Source of the DNA: Bradyrhizobium sp. NFR13
GTDB lineage: Bacteria > Pseudomonadota > Alphaproteobacteria > Rhizobiales > Xanthobacteraceae
Reading direction: 5' to 3'
NCBI RefSeq assembly: GCF_900114605.1
Contig: NZ_FOTP01000001.1
Span: forward strand, 806,001 to 870,000
DNA length: 64,000 bases
The position numbers and the translations under genes are program-made. The notes beneath the pieces were generated by a model. It was not told where the DNA came from, did no database searches, and saw only the letters and a list, made by a program, of their open reading frames with translations. Positions 1 to 8,864 of the stretch are shown here, in pieces (position 1 is the stretch's first letter; every line of letters begins with the position of its first letter).

Positions 1-593
1 TCTGCACTTCTGAGTTCCTGCTCGGACAACGTTGCAGCCATTTCATTTACATGTTTCGCGGGCGCCATGTTCGAGAGTTTGAAATATGCATATGCCAACG
101 ACGGATCCCTTGGCGTTCCTTTTCCAATGAAATGCAAGCGGGACAATCCAAAGAGGGCGCCGGGATATCCCTGATCACCCGCCTTCTTCCACCATTTCAG
201 CGCTTCTTCGGAATTCCCTCGTCGATCGTACAGATTGCCGACATCGTGCTGGGCGAGCGAATAGCCCGCTTCGGCCGCAACAAGCTTATACTTCAAAGCT
301 TGATCGACGTTGGATTCTACGACGCCCGCGCCTTGCCCGTCATAGTAACAACCGAGCTTATAGGCGCCCAACGGGTCGTTGGACGCGGCTGATTTTTGAA
401 ACCACTCAAAGGCCTGCCTGCGATCCTGTTGTGTGCCGATGCCGTTATTGTACATCATGCCCACGTGATATTGCGCCTCTGCATCTCCCTTGTTCGCCAA
501 TGCGACCATTGCATTAAAGGTATCCGCGTCATTTGCGCTGGCAGGCATTGAGAAAAATAAAAGACATGAAAAAGCCAAGGCGAAAAATTTCAT
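1..593 (-). CDS. Sel1-repeat secreted protein (3' end cut by window edge)
   Basis: The frame opens at an ATG (complement of 591-593) just after a GGAGGGTGAG ribosome site and runs off the left edge, so the C-terminus is missing; 197 codons are visible. The first 20 residues (MKFFALAFSCLLFFSMPASA) form a typical Sec signal peptide. The rest consists of Sel1-like helical repeats: AEAQYHVGMMYNNGIG, then LGAYKLGCYYDGQGAG, then SLAQHDVGNLYDRRG and PGALFGLSRLHFIGKGT. Sel1 proteins are alpha-alpha solenoids that scaffold protein-protein contacts; this one is probably periplasmic. Its base composition is more AT-rich than its neighbours, which may hint at acquisition. The partner is unknown. Confidence 0.8.
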   Translation of the reverse strand, partial: MKFFALAFSCLLFFSMPASANDADTFNAMVALANKGDAEAQYHVGMMYNNGIGTQQDRRQAFEWFQKSAASNDPLGAYKLGCYYDGQGAGVVESNVDQALKYKLVAAEAGYSLAQHDVGNLYDRRGNSEEALKWWKKAGDQGYPGALFGLSRLHFIGKGTPRDPSLAYAYFKLSNMAPAKHVNEMAATLSEQELRSA

Positions 594-742
594 CTCACCC
601 TCCAATCGGGTTGAACCATTTTGTCTTGGTCACCCGCAGCGGAAATAGGTTCGAAGAAGCTGATTTGCGCCGGACAGATTGATGCGTAAAGCGCAATCCG
701 GGCACCCCTGTCTTCGCAGGGGCGACAAAAGCGAGCGAGCTC

Positions 743-1447
743 CTACTGCCGCAGCAATATCAGCGGATCGGCACTATCCGGCACACGGCGCCACTGCGCG
801 TTGTCGTCTGCCTCGAAATGCCAGGTCTCACCCGATGCCGACATCATCAGCAGTTCGCCGCGTTCGAGACGCCACTGCTTGGGATTGAAATTCGCCACCA
901 GGGGGTCGCAGCGCGGTTTCAGGAAGACGGCGAAATTGTCCTGCGTCGTCTCGGTATTGGTCAGCGTCAGGCCGCAGACCACGCGGCCGCTGCCGCGTAC
1001 CATCGACCAGTCGCCAATCATCTGGTCCATCGACTTGGTCAGCGATCGGGCCGCCGCCAGATTCTGCAGAATATAGACGCCCTCGCCGGTACGAATGCCC
1101 TCGAAGATACCACTCTCGACTTCGGTAAAATCGATCACCGCTTCGCCCGTCGGATTCTGCAGCCGGACGATATCGAGCCCCTTGATGTTCCAGGCTGCGA
1201 TGTCCTTGGTGAAGGGCAACGCCTTCGCGCAATCCGGCTCGAGTTCGAGCTTCAGCCCCTGCGGCGACGTATCGTTCTTCAGCGTCACCACGCAGGTCTT
1301 GCTTCGCTCGGTGGTAGAGAGCTCCCACTGCCCGATCATGTTTTTCCGAAGGGTGGCAGCATCCTGAGCGCGCGTCGGGGCGCCGACGAGCATCGCGCCG
1401 GCAACTGCCAGCACAAAATATCGACAGCGCCCCGACGCTAGTCTCAC
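743..1447 (-). CDS. Inh/AprI-type metalloprotease inhibitor with two tandem domains
   Basis: The 234-residue protein has an N-terminal signal peptide of about 27 residues ending in PTRAQ. Two similar halves follow. Half 1 (about 37-128) carries IGQW, Cys52, Cys73 and Trp86; half 2 (about 143-232) carries IGDW, Cys158, Cys180 and Trp192. The pattern Ile-Gly-x-Trp, then Cys in a hydrophobic strand, then x-Pro-x-Cys, is that of the AprI/Inh lipocalin-like inhibitor family (Omp19 group), where the two cysteines form a disulphide. Family members block periplasmic or secreted proteases. A standard inhibitor has one such domain of about 100 residues, so this is a domain duplication. The gene ends 3 bases upstream of the dehydrogenase start region on the same strand but is probably a separate unit. 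No partner protease lies in the window. Confidence 0.7.
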   Translation of the reverse strand: MRLASGRCRYFVLAVAGAMLVGAPTRAQDAATLRKNMIGQWELSTTERSKTCVVTLKNDTSPQGLKLELEPDCAKALPFTKDIAAWNIKGLDIVRLQNPTGEAVIDFTEVESGIFEGIRTGEGVYILQNLAAARSLTKSMDQMIGDWSMVRGSGRVVCGLTLTNTETTQDNFAVFLKPRCDPLVANFNPKQWRLERGELLMMSASGETWHFEADDNAQWRRVPDSADPLILLRQ

Positions 1448-1449
1448 GA

Positions 1450-2433
1450 TCAGCGTCCCTTTATCGGCGTTTCCGCAATCGGTGTCGTCGGCGCCTTGCC
1501 GGCGAACCAGAGCTTGAGATTGTCGACCACAAGCTGATCCATCGCATTGCGTGTCACCACCGAGGCCGAGCCGACATGCGGCAGCAGAACCACGTTCTGC
1601 ATCGCCTTCAGCTCGTCCGGCACCTTGGGCTCCTGCGCAAACACGTCGAGGCCCGCGGCCAGAATAGTGCCCGACTTGAGCGCCGCAATCAGTGCAGGTT
1701 CATCAATCACCGAGCCACGTGCGATATTGATGATGATGCCGCGCGGACCGAGCGCCTGCATGACTTCCGCATTGACGAGATTGGCCGTCGAGGCGCCGCC
1801 CGGCGTGATAACGATCAGCGTATCCACCGCCTTCGCCATCTCGACCAGGTTCGGATAGTGCTTGTGCGAGACGCCTGCGGCCGGATTGCGCGAGTGATAG
1901 ACCACCGGCACCAGCGAGGCGTCGAGACGGCGCGCGATGGCCTGACCGATGCGGCCCATGCCCACCATGCCGACCTTGCGATCGCGCAGCGAGCCGACCG
2001 TGAGCGGATAAGGCTGTGTCAGCCATAGGCCCGAACGGACATATTTGTCCGCCTTGATGAATTCACGGGCAGTGGCGATGAACAGGCCGAGCGCCGTATC
2101 GGCGACTTCCTCAGTCAGCACGTCCGGCGTGTTGGTGACGAGGATATTGTTCTCGGCGGCATATTTAGCGTCGACGTGATCGTAGCCCACGCCAAACGAG
2201 GAGATGATCTCGACCTTGGGATATTTCGCCAGCACGGCGCTGTTGGTCGGCACCAGACCGGTCACAGCAATGCCGCGGATCTTCTCGGCGACACCCGCCG
2301 GCAGCCGTTCGAGATCGTGCTGGGTTTCATATTTATGCAGTACGAACTGATCCGAGAAACCGTTATTGATCAGCGGCTTCGTCGGTCCATAGATCAGCAG
2401 GTCGATTTTGTCCGAAGAGATTCCCGTCCCCAT
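1450..2433 (-). CDS. D-2-hydroxyacid dehydrogenase (glyoxylate/hydroxypyruvate reductase type)
   Basis: This 327-residue protein is a full-length member of the D-isomer-specific 2-hydroxyacid dehydrogenase family, which uses NAD(P)H to reduce 2-keto acids. The Rossmann motif GMGRIG lies at 158-163. The catalytic triad is visible as Arg239 (NIARGSVIDE), Glu268 (FAQEP) and His286 (LPHVGSA). Its start ATG overlaps the last base of the ABC permease stop, so it is the last gene of a four-gene operon reading right to left (binding protein, ATPase, permease, dehydrogenase). The context suggests it acts on a breakdown product of the imported compound, possibly a 2-keto or 2-hydroxy acid. The exact substrate cannot be read from the sequence. 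Confidence 0.85.
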   Translation of the reverse strand: MGTGISSDKIDLLIYGPTKPLINNGFSDQFVLHKYETQHDLERLPAGVAEKIRGIAVTGLVPTNSAVLAKYPKVEIISSFGVGYDHVDAKYAAENNILVTNTPDVLTEEVADTALGLFIATAREFIKADKYVRSGLWLTQPYPLTVGSLRDRKVGMVGMGRIGQAIARRLDASLVPVVYHSRNPAAGVSHKHYPNLVEMAKAVDTLIVITPGGASTANLVNAEVMQALGPRGIIINIARGSVIDEPALIAALKSGTILAAGLDVFAQEPKVPDELKAMQNVVLLPHVGSASVVTRNAMDQLVVDNLKLWFAGKAPTTPIAETPIKGR

Positions 2434-3269
2434 TATTTTTCCTTTCGCAGTGCACTCTCATGCCAGCGCCGCAATAATCCGTGGGATACCAGCGCGAGCA
2501 GCATATAAATCACAATCCCCGCAACGGACAGCAACAATAACGCAGCGAACATTCGGGGAATATTGAGGCGATAGCTGGATTCCAAAATGCGATAGGCGAG
2601 ACCTGAACCAGCACCCGCCGCACCTGCAGCGATTTCCGCCGCCACCGCGCCGATCAGCGACAATCCGCCGGCAATGCGCAATCCGCCAAGTATGAACGGC
2701 AATGCAGCCGGAAGCTTCAGATAGCGCAGCACCTGCCAACGCGATGCACGATAGAGCTGGAACAGCCCGGCCAGATTGCGATCCACCGAATTGAGGCCCA
2801 GCGTCGTATTGGCCAGCACCGGGAAGAACGCGACGATCCAGGCGCAGACGACGACAGCCGTCTGCTGCGGCAGATAGATCAGCATCAAGGGCGCGATGGC
2901 GATGACGGGCGTCACCTGCAGCACGATGGCATAGGGCAACAGGGAATATTCCAGCCATTTGGACTGGTTGAACAACAGCGCCAATGCGATGCCGCCGACA
3001 GCTGCGGCAATGAAACCTTCGAGCGCAGTCAGAAGCGTCACGCCGAGGGATTCAGACAGGATCGACCAGTCGGCGATCAACGTCTGAAAGACGAGCAAGG
3101 GGCCGGGCAGCAGATAGGGCGGGATTTCGCCGATCCGAACGACGAGATCCCACAGCACGATGCCCGCAATGAACACGACGACGGGCCAGACGATGCGCTG
3201 CCATTGCATATCGCTGCCCGGCAGGACCGAACCGCGATCGACTGCGGGCAGTGGCTCCAGACCTTTCAT
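2433..3269 (-). CDS. ABC transporter permease (SsuC/TauC/ThiX type)
   Basis: This 278-residue inner-membrane protein belongs to the BPD_transp_1 fold of nitrate/sulphonate/thiamine-precursor importers. It has a first membrane segment near residues 29-47 and further segments around 80-100, 110-160, 190-215 and 245-265. The EAA-type cytoplasmic loop that contacts the ATPase lies near FQLYRASRWQVLRYLKLPAALP. The gene overlaps the ATPase upstream by 4 bases and the dehydrogenase downstream by 1 base, which indicates translational coupling. It forms the channel for the periplasmic binding protein at 4081-5103. Confidence 0.85.
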   Translation of the reverse strand: MKGLEPLPAVDRGSVLPGSDMQWQRIVWPVVVFIAGIVLWDLVVRIGEIPPYLLPGPLLVFQTLIADWSILSESLGVTLLTALEGFIAAAVGGIALALLFNQSKWLEYSLLPYAIVLQVTPVIAIAPLMLIYLPQQTAVVVCAWIVAFFPVLANTTLGLNSVDRNLAGLFQLYRASRWQVLRYLKLPAALPFILGGLRIAGGLSLIGAVAAEIAAGAAGAGSGLAYRILESSYRLNIPRMFAALLLLSVAGIVIYMLLALVSHGLLRRWHESALRKEK

Positions 3270-4072
3270 GCCCGCGCCTTTGCGGCATTGGCCATCTCGT
3301 CACTGGCCTGCATCAGTGCTTGCGAAACATCGCGACAATAGCCGGCATAAGCCATCGAGGTGCGAAACGCGTCGTCGCGCGGTTCGGCGGATTCGATACG
3401 ACATTCGGCGCTGACGCGACCAGGCCGCGAGGTCATCACCACAACGCGCTGCGACAAATAAACCGACTCGAACACCGAATGGGTGACGAAGATGACGGTC
3501 TTGCCGAGTTCGCGCCATAGCGCCAGCAGGTCGTTGTTGAGCCGGAAGCGCGTGATTTCGTCGAGCGCCGCAAAGGGCTCGTCCATCAGCAGGATATCCG
3601 GCTCAGTTACCAGCGCGCGGGCCAGCGACGCCCGCATCTTCATGCCGCCCGATAATTCGCGCGGATAGGCTTCGGCAAAGTCCGCGAGACCGACCTGTGC
3701 AAGCACTTCATTCACGCGCGCGGTCGATTGAGCATCCGGCACATGCGCCAGCTTCAGGGGCAGCCTCACATTCTCGCGGATCGTGCTCCACGGCATCAGT
3801 GTCGGCTCCTGAAACACGAAACCGATGGGATGATCGCTGCTGCGCGCGGCGACATCAACAGTGCCCGCGGACGGAGCGATCAGGCCAGCGATCAGGCGCA
3901 GCGCCGTGGACTTCCCGCAGCCTGATGAGCCCAGAAGCGAGACGAACTCGCCCTTGCGGATATCAAGATCGAGTGGCCCGAGTGCGACGGTGCCGTTGTC
4001 ATAGACCTTCGTGACGCCGCGCAGGCGCACGGCAGCGGGGATATCGTTCAAAGGCAAAGCGGGATCGGCCAT
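3266..4072 (-). CDS. ABC transporter ATP-binding protein (SsuB/TauB/ThiZ type)
   Basis: The 268-residue ATPase has Walker A GSSGCGKST (48-56), a Q-loop at FVFQEPTLMPW (about 86-96), signature LSGGM (140-144), Walker B ILLMDE (160-165) and the switch His198. The order and spacing match nitrate/sulphonate/taurine-type importers. It starts 8 bases after the binding-protein stop and overlaps the permease by 4 bases, so all three form one transport system. ATP hydrolysis here drives uptake through the permease at 2433-3269. Confidence 0.9.
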   Translation of the reverse strand: MADPALPLNDIPAAVRLRGVTKVYDNGTVALGPLDLDIRKGEFVSLLGSSGCGKSTALRLIAGLIAPSAGTVDVAARSSDHPIGFVFQEPTLMPWSTIRENVRLPLKLAHVPDAQSTARVNEVLAQVGLADFAEAYPRELSGGMKMRASLARALVTEPDILLMDEPFAALDEITRFRLNNDLLALWRELGKTVIFVTHSVFESVYLSQRVVVMTSRPGRVSAECRIESAEPRDDAFRTSMAYAGYCRDVSQALMQASDEMANAAKARA

Positions 4073-4080
4073 CTGCCGGC

Positions 4081-5103
4081 TTACTTCTTCGGCCGCAGAT
4101 TGACGCCGACACCCTTGTTGACGAATTGCAGCGTGTAACCCTTGCGATAGTCGACATCGCGCTTGACCACGCCGGCGCGCGACATCTTGTCAAAGAAGCT
4201 GCTGACGCGTGCATCGCTCATCGCGCCGATGCCGTCCTTCAACGTATCACCGGAATCAACGATCCCGTACTCCTTCATCTTGGCGATGGAATAGGCCAGC
4301 AACTCGTCGGTCATTTCCGGGTTGAGCTTCTTGATGACCTCATTGGCGGCTTTGTTGTCGCCATAGAGATAGTTGTACCAGCCAATCATCGAGGCATCGA
4401 CGAAACGCTGGACAAGGTCCGGCTTCTTGTCGACCCATTCGCGGCGCGTTTCGATCAATGTCGAATAACCGTCGAAACCGTAGTCCGCGAGCAGCATCAC
4501 GGTTGGCTTGAAATTGGCCTGCTTCTCGACCACGAACGGCTCGGATGTGACATAGCCCTGCATCGCGCTGTTCTTGTCGACGATGAAAGGCTGAGCATTA
4601 TAGGTGTAAGGCTTGACCTTGGACGCGCTGAAGCCAAGCTCGGATCGCATCCATTGGAAATAGCCGGCGACGCCCTCCTTCGAGATCAGCAGCGTCATCG
4701 GCTTGAGATCTTCGAGCTTGGTCACCTTGGGATTGGGATGCGCCAGAAAGACCTGCGGGTCCTTCTGGAAGATCGCGGCGACAGCGACCACCGGCACATT
4801 ATTGGCGACGGCATCGAAGGATTGCAGCGTGTTGGCGCTCATGAAGAAGTCGAGCTTGCCCGAGATCAACAGGATGCGATTGTTCACGTTCGGCCCGCCC
4901 GGCACGATGGTGACGTCGAGCCCGTAATTCTTGTAGGTGCCGTCCGCGACCGCCTGGAAGAAGCCGCCATGTTCAGCCTCGGCCACCCAGTTGGTGCCGA
5001 AACTGACCTTGTCGAGCCTGGTTTCCGCCGCGGCAGGCGACCACGCGGCCATCACGGCCAGTGCGCCAATGGTTAACGCGCGCAGCAGGGATATCGGGCT
5101 CAT
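4081..5103 (-). CDS. ABC transporter substrate-binding protein, NMT1/THI5-like
   Basis: The 340-residue protein has a signal peptide of about 26 residues ending in PAAA. The mature start shows GTNWVAEAEHGGFFQAVA followed by YGLDVTIVPGG, the hallmark of the NMT1/THI5 (ThiY) fold that binds pyrimidine and other aromatic or sulphonated small molecules. It is the first gene of the operon ending with the hydroxyacid dehydrogenase. The 88 bases between it and the divergent creatininase-family gene must hold both promoters. A thiamine-pyrimidine or amide-type substrate fits the family and the hydrolase neighbour, but the ligand is not provable here. Confidence 0.8.
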   Translation of the reverse strand: MSPISLLRALTIGALAVMAAWSPAAAETRLDKVSFGTNWVAEAEHGGFFQAVADGTYKNYGLDVTIVPGGPNVNNRILLISGKLDFFMSANTLQSFDAVANNVPVVAVAAIFQKDPQVFLAHPNPKVTKLEDLKPMTLLISKEGVAGYFQWMRSELGFSASKVKPYTYNAQPFIVDKNSAMQGYVTSEPFVVEKQANFKPTVMLLADYGFDGYSTLIETRREWVDKKPDLVQRFVDASMIGWYNYLYGDNKAANEVIKKLNPEMTDELLAYSIAKMKEYGIVDSGDTLKDGIGAMSDARVSSFFDKMSRAGVVKRDVDYRKGYTLQFVNKGVGVNLRPKK

Positions 5104-5191
5104 ATTGGACTCCGTCGACCGTTATGGCCCATGATAGGAAGCAATCTGCTGCCAGACTACCCTGCAAAATTGACCAAAGAAACGCATCTCG

Positions 5192-6013
5192 ATGACTGCC
5201 AACATGCCGCCCCGCGACTGGACTGCCATTCACTGGCCCGACATCGCCAAGAGCGATCCGGCCTCCTGGATTGCAGTGCTGCCATTGGCTGCGACCGAGC
5301 AGCACGGACCGCACCTGCCGCTCGGCACCGACGTCATGATCGCGCAGGCTTATCTTACAGAGGTCCAGCGCCTGCTGCCCGCCGACATTCCAGCAACGTT
5401 TCTGCCGCTTCAACCTGTGGGCATTTCAACCGAGCATCTCGCCTTTCCCGGCACGCTGACCCTGCCGACCGAGATCGCATTGCAGACCTGGACCGCGATC
5501 GGCGAAAGCGTCGCGCGCGCCGGCGTTCAGAAACTCGTGATCGTCACCAGCCACGGCGGCAACAGCGCAGCAATGACACTCGCCGCCCAGGACCTGCGCG
5601 CCGAATACGGCATGCTGGTTGCCACCACGGGGTGGAATCGATTCGGTGCACCGGATGGCCTATTTTCTGAGGAAGAGTTGCGTCACGGGATTCATGGCGG
5701 TGCTGTCGAGACATCGATCATGCTGGCGCGGTACCCGCAGCATGTCCGCAACGACAAGATCGCAAACTTCGCGTCGTCAGCGATCGCGATGGAGACAAAC
5801 TATCGCTGGCTGTCAGCGAGCCGACCCGCGCCATTCGCGTGGCAGGCCGAAGACCTGCATCCCGGCGGCGCGATCGGCGACGCCACGCAGGCATCAGCCG
5901 ACAAGGGCGAGAAGCTGCTCGCCCACGGCGCAAAGGCATTCTGCGAATTGCTTGCGGACATGCATCGCTTCGATGTCGCGGCATTTGATCGCGAACCGGA
6001 CCCCGACGCGTGA
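5192..6013 (+). CDS. Creatininase-family amidohydrolase
   Basis: This 273-residue protein carries the metal-binding pattern of the creatininase family: Glu36 and His38 in ATEQHGPHLPLGTD, Asp47, His121 in SHGGN, and Glu173 in HGGAVETS. Family members are di-metal enzymes that open or deformylate amide bonds (creatininase, 3-dehydro-scyllo-inosose hydrolase, formamidopyrimidine amidohydrolase and MftE-like peptidases). It diverges from the NMT1-type ABC operon with 88 bases between the starts, so it probably acts on the imported compound. A role in pyrimidine or thiamine-precursor salvage is one reading; MftE-like function is unlikely because no mycofactocin genes are present. Confidence 0.8.
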   Translation: MTANMPPRDWTAIHWPDIAKSDPASWIAVLPLAATEQHGPHLPLGTDVMIAQAYLTEVQRLLPADIPATFLPLQPVGISTEHLAFPGTLTLPTEIALQTWTAIGESVARAGVQKLVIVTSHGGNSAAMTLAAQDLRAEYGMLVATTGWNRFGAPDGLFSEEELRHGIHGGAVETSIMLARYPQHVRNDKIANFASSAIAMETNYRWLSASRPAPFAWQAEDLHPGGAIGDATQASADKGEKLLAHGAKAFCELLADMHRFDVAAFDREPDPDA

Positions 6014-6184
6014 GATGTGGTTAACCGCGGATTGCGCGATTCACGCGACGACATATTCCGCGCGGATGACGACATAATCCTGAAACCAAATAGTTCGACC
6101 GGGCCTCGAACCCGATCCGTTTGGGCTCCGACTGATTGGCATGCAGGCCACGATGGCTGCACTTCAACAGGATGGAGTTATCCC

Positions 6185-6448
6185 ATGTCGATCAAGTCCA
6201 AGATTGCTGCTTTCGCTCTCGTTGCTCTCACCGCCGCCGGCACCGTGGCATCGTCCACGCAGTCGGCTCAGGCCAAGGGCCCGGGCATCGGCTTCGGCAT
6301 CGCTGCCGGTGTTGTCGGCGCCGCAGTCGTCGGTAGCGCCATCGCCGCCAACAACGGCTACTACGGTTACGGATATCGCTGCGGCTGGGTCCGTCAGTAT
6401 GACGGCTACGGCAACTATGTCGGCCGCGTCCGGACCTGCAACTACTAA
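6185..6448 (+). CDS. Small secreted Gly/Tyr-rich protein
   Basis: The frame is open from 6017, but the ATG at 6185 is preceded by GGAG at 7 bases and begins a clean signal peptide, so I take it as the start; the product is 87 residues. Residues 1-31 (MSIKSKIAAFALVALTAAG... ending SAQA) are the leader. The mature part has a hydrophobic Gly/Ala stretch (about 35-56), then a tyrosine-rich tail with two cysteines (YRCGWVRQYD and RVRTCNY). Short proteins of this layout are common in Bradyrhizobium relatives and have no known function. Two hairpins, the second a textbook terminator, follow the stop. Confidence 0.75.
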   Translation: MSIKSKIAAFALVALTAAGTVASSTQSAQAKGPGIGFGIAAGVVGAAVVGSAIAANNGYYGYGYRCGWVRQYDGYGNYVGRVRTCNY

Positions 6449-6478
6449 TCTCTTGATCGACTGACGTGGATTTGCGTC

Positions 6479-6508
6479 CGACACGGGCGCCTCATCCACC
6501 CCGTGTCG
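6479..6508 (+). other. Stem-loop after the small secreted protein
   Basis: CGACACGGG at 6479-6487 pairs perfectly with CCCGTGTCG at 6500-6508. It lies 30 bases after the stop codon and just before the terminator. It may protect the 3' end of the mRNA; no T-run follows it. Confidence 0.5.
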
Positions 6509-6513
6509 CACCA

Positions 6514-6552
6514 GACCCGCCCGATTGTCCCCTCGGGCGGGTCATTTTTTTT
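6514..6552 (+). terminator. Rho-independent terminator
   Basis: GACCCGCCCGA (6514-6524) and TCGGGCGGGTC (6533-6543) form an 11-bp perfect stem, followed directly by A and eight T residues. It ends the transcript of the gene at 6185-6448. Confidence 0.92.
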
Positions 6553-6858
6553 GCGACCGTCAAATGCCTTTCGAAGCGTGCCAGCCAACTGCTGTTATCC
6601 AACCGTCATGATCCGCTGCCACTGAAACATGTCTCTCCAGCTGATCTTGCTATTGCGAATTAGTTGCAATTATAATCAGGGAGTCGGCGGGTCGCTCATT
6701 TTGCTTCGTTTTGTCTGATGACGCCCTTCGGCACCCTACTGTTGTGGGCGAATCGACTATTTTCCCGGAATATCAAACGGTTCGTCGCATGATCGGCGAC
6801 GACCTGAAGCGAGAAATGACGGCCGCATGAAGTACCCCGACCAATCGCGAGCATTGTC
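6553..6858 (+). promoter_or_regulatory. Leader region of the fused porin with candidate promoter
   Basis: No gene is visible in these 306 bases. A perfect TATAAT lies at 6671-6676, with TTGCTA at 6647-6652 as a possible -35 and an 18-base spacer. If used, the transcript would carry about 175 bases of leader before the GTG at 6859. The rest is more AT-rich than the coding neighbours and shows no strong hairpin. Confidence 0.4.
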
Positions 6859-8844
6859 GTGAAGCGCGTTTTGGCCGGTTTTGCGCTGGGTGCACTGGCG
6901 TTCGATGGCTCTGCGATCGCGGCCGATATTTCATCCGGCATGGCGCTGAAGGCCCCCCGCCTGATTTACGACTGGACCGGGTTTTATCTAGGCGGTCACA
7001 TCGGCTATGGCGGCGGCAGCTTTGGTCCCGGCAGCAATGCACTGCCCGCGCAGGGCGTTGTCCTGCCGCCTTCGCCGACCGGTCTGATCGGCGGCTATCA
7101 GCTCGGCTACAACAGACAGTTCAGCAACAATGTCGTGCTGGGCTTCGAGGCCGACGCCACGTTCAGCAGCCCGCAGGACGCCGCGCGGCTGATGCCAGCG
7201 CCCTTCCATACGACCTTCGACTATTTTGCGACCGCACGCGGCCGCATCGGCTACGCCTTCGGCGCGTTGATGCCTTACGTCACCGGTGGCGTGGCGTGGG
7301 GACGCACCAAACTCAATCTCAACGATGCCGACGGCAATCTCGTCTCCTCGGCGTCTCGCGATCATTTCGGCTGGACCGCTGGCGCGGGCGTCGAATTTGC
7401 CGTTGGCGGCAACTGGACTGCGAAGGCCGAATACACCTATCTCGATTTGATGCGGCAGACCTATGATCTCGGCGAGGCCGGGCTGCCGAATGTGAGCGTC
7501 GATCCGAATATTCACACCGTCAAAGTCGGCTTGAATTATCGGCTGTGGGACACGCCGCCATGGTCACCGTCAGCACCCATCACCGGCAAGACTGCGCTGC
7601 CGGAATCCACCGACTGGAACGTTCACGCCCAGACCACCTTCATCGCGTCCGCCTATCCGCGGATTCGCTCGCCCTATGAAGGCACCAACAGCCTTCCCGG
7701 CGGCGGCCAGGGGCGCGAGACCTTTACGACGACGGCGTTCCTCGGCTGGCGGCTGTGGCAGGGCGGTGAACTCTATCTCAATCCCGAGCTGGCGCAGGGC
7801 TTCGGCCTCAACTCCACCCTCGGCCTCGCCGGCTTCCCCAATGGCGAGGCGCAAAAGGGCGGCGCGCCGTTTCCGCGCTTCCGGATGCAGCGCTATTACT
7901 TCCGCCAGACGCTTGGCCTCGGCGGCGAGCAGGAAGACGTCCCCGACGCCGCCAATCAATTGGCAGGCAAGCGCGACATCGACCGCATCACGCTCACGGT
8001 CGGACGCTTCGCGGTGGGTGATTTCTTCGATGGCAATTCCTACGCCAAGGATCCGCGCGCCGACTTCATGAACTGGGCAATGTGGTCATCGGCCGCTTAC
8101 GACTTTCCAGCCGACCTGCCGGGCTTCACCCGCGGCGCCATCGTTGAACTGAACCGCAAGGACTGGGCGATCCGAGCCGGCCTGTTTCAGGTGCCGGCGC
8201 AGCCTAACAACGACGTCCTGACGTTCAAGACTGGCGGCGCGGTCGTCGAATTCGAGGAGCGTCACCAGATCTTCGACCAGCCCGGCAAGCTGCGCGTCGG
8301 TGCCTTCATCAATCGCGGCAATACCGGCAGCTATCGCGGCGCACTGGCGATCGAGGCCAATGATCCCACGCTGGATATCAACGACGTGATGTCCTCGATC
8401 CGCCGCGCCAGCGACAAATACGGTTTCTACGTCAACGGTGAGCAGCAGGTTGCCACTGACGTTGGCATCTTCGGGCGCGTCAGCTGGAACGATGGCCAGA
8501 ACGAGATCCTGTCCTTCACCGATATCGACCGCAGCGTCTCTGCCGGCGTCTCGATCAAGGGCAGCCATTGGGGCCGCGCCAATGACACGATCGGCTTAGG
8601 CGGCGCGATCAACGGACTGTCCGCTGCGCATCGCGACTTCCTCGCCGCTGGCGGCAACGGATTGCTGATCGGCGACGGACGGCTAAATTACGGCACCGAG
8701 CGCATTCTCGAAACCTATTACGCCTATGCCATCGACAAGAACTTCACCCTCACGGCCGACTACCAGCTGATTGCGAACCCCGCCTACAACAAGGATCGCG
8801 GACCGGTCTCGATCTTCTCAGGCCGATTGCACGGCGAGTTCTGA
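6859..8844 (+). CDS. Fused outer-membrane protein: Omp25-like barrel plus OprB-like carbohydrate porin
   Basis: The product is 661 residues from a GTG start; a signal peptide ends near residue 21 (GSAIAA). Residues about 35-230 match the Omp25/RopB-type eight-strand barrel: they open with YDWTGFYLGGHIGYGGG and close with HTVKVGLNYRLW, the usual first and last strands. Residues about 245-661 match the OprB-type porin (WNVHAQTTFI near the start, LTVGRFAVGDFFDGNSYAKD, and ETYYAYAIDKNFTLTADYQLI before the terminal Phe). A standalone Omp25 protein is about 200-240 residues and OprB about 400-450, so this is a complete fusion and not a truncation. It probably sits in the outer membrane for solute uptake. 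Upstream starts are weak; the GTG is the only one that gives a signal peptide. Confidence 0.75.
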   Translation: MKRVLAGFALGALAFDGSAIAADISSGMALKAPRLIYDWTGFYLGGHIGYGGGSFGPGSNALPAQGVVLPPSPTGLIGGYQLGYNRQFSNNVVLGFEADATFSSPQDAARLMPAPFHTTFDYFATARGRIGYAFGALMPYVTGGVAWGRTKLNLNDADGNLVSSASRDHFGWTAGAGVEFAVGGNWTAKAEYTYLDLMRQTYDLGEAGLPNVSVDPNIHTVKVGLNYRLWDTPPWSPSAPITGKTALPESTDWNVHAQTTFIASAYPRIRSPYEGTNSLPGGGQGRETFTTTAFLGWRLWQGGELYLNPELAQGFGLNSTLGLAGFPNGEAQKGGAPFPRFRMQRYYFRQTLGLGGEQEDVPDAANQLAGKRDIDRITLTVGRFAVGDFFDGNSYAKDPRADFMNWAMWSSAAYDFPADLPGFTRGAIVELNRKDWAIRAGLFQVPAQPNNDVLTFKTGGAVVEFEERHQIFDQPGKLRVGAFINRGNTGSYRGALAIEANDPTLDINDVMSSIRRASDKYGFYVNGEQQVATDVGIFGRVSWNDGQNEILSFTDIDRSVSAGVSIKGSHWGRANDTIGLGGAINGLSAAHRDFLAAGGNGLLIGDGRLNYGTERILETYYAYAIDKNFTLTADYQLIANPAYNKDRGPVSIFSGRLHGEF

Positions 8845-8864
8845 CGGCACATCCTGCGCCGTTT

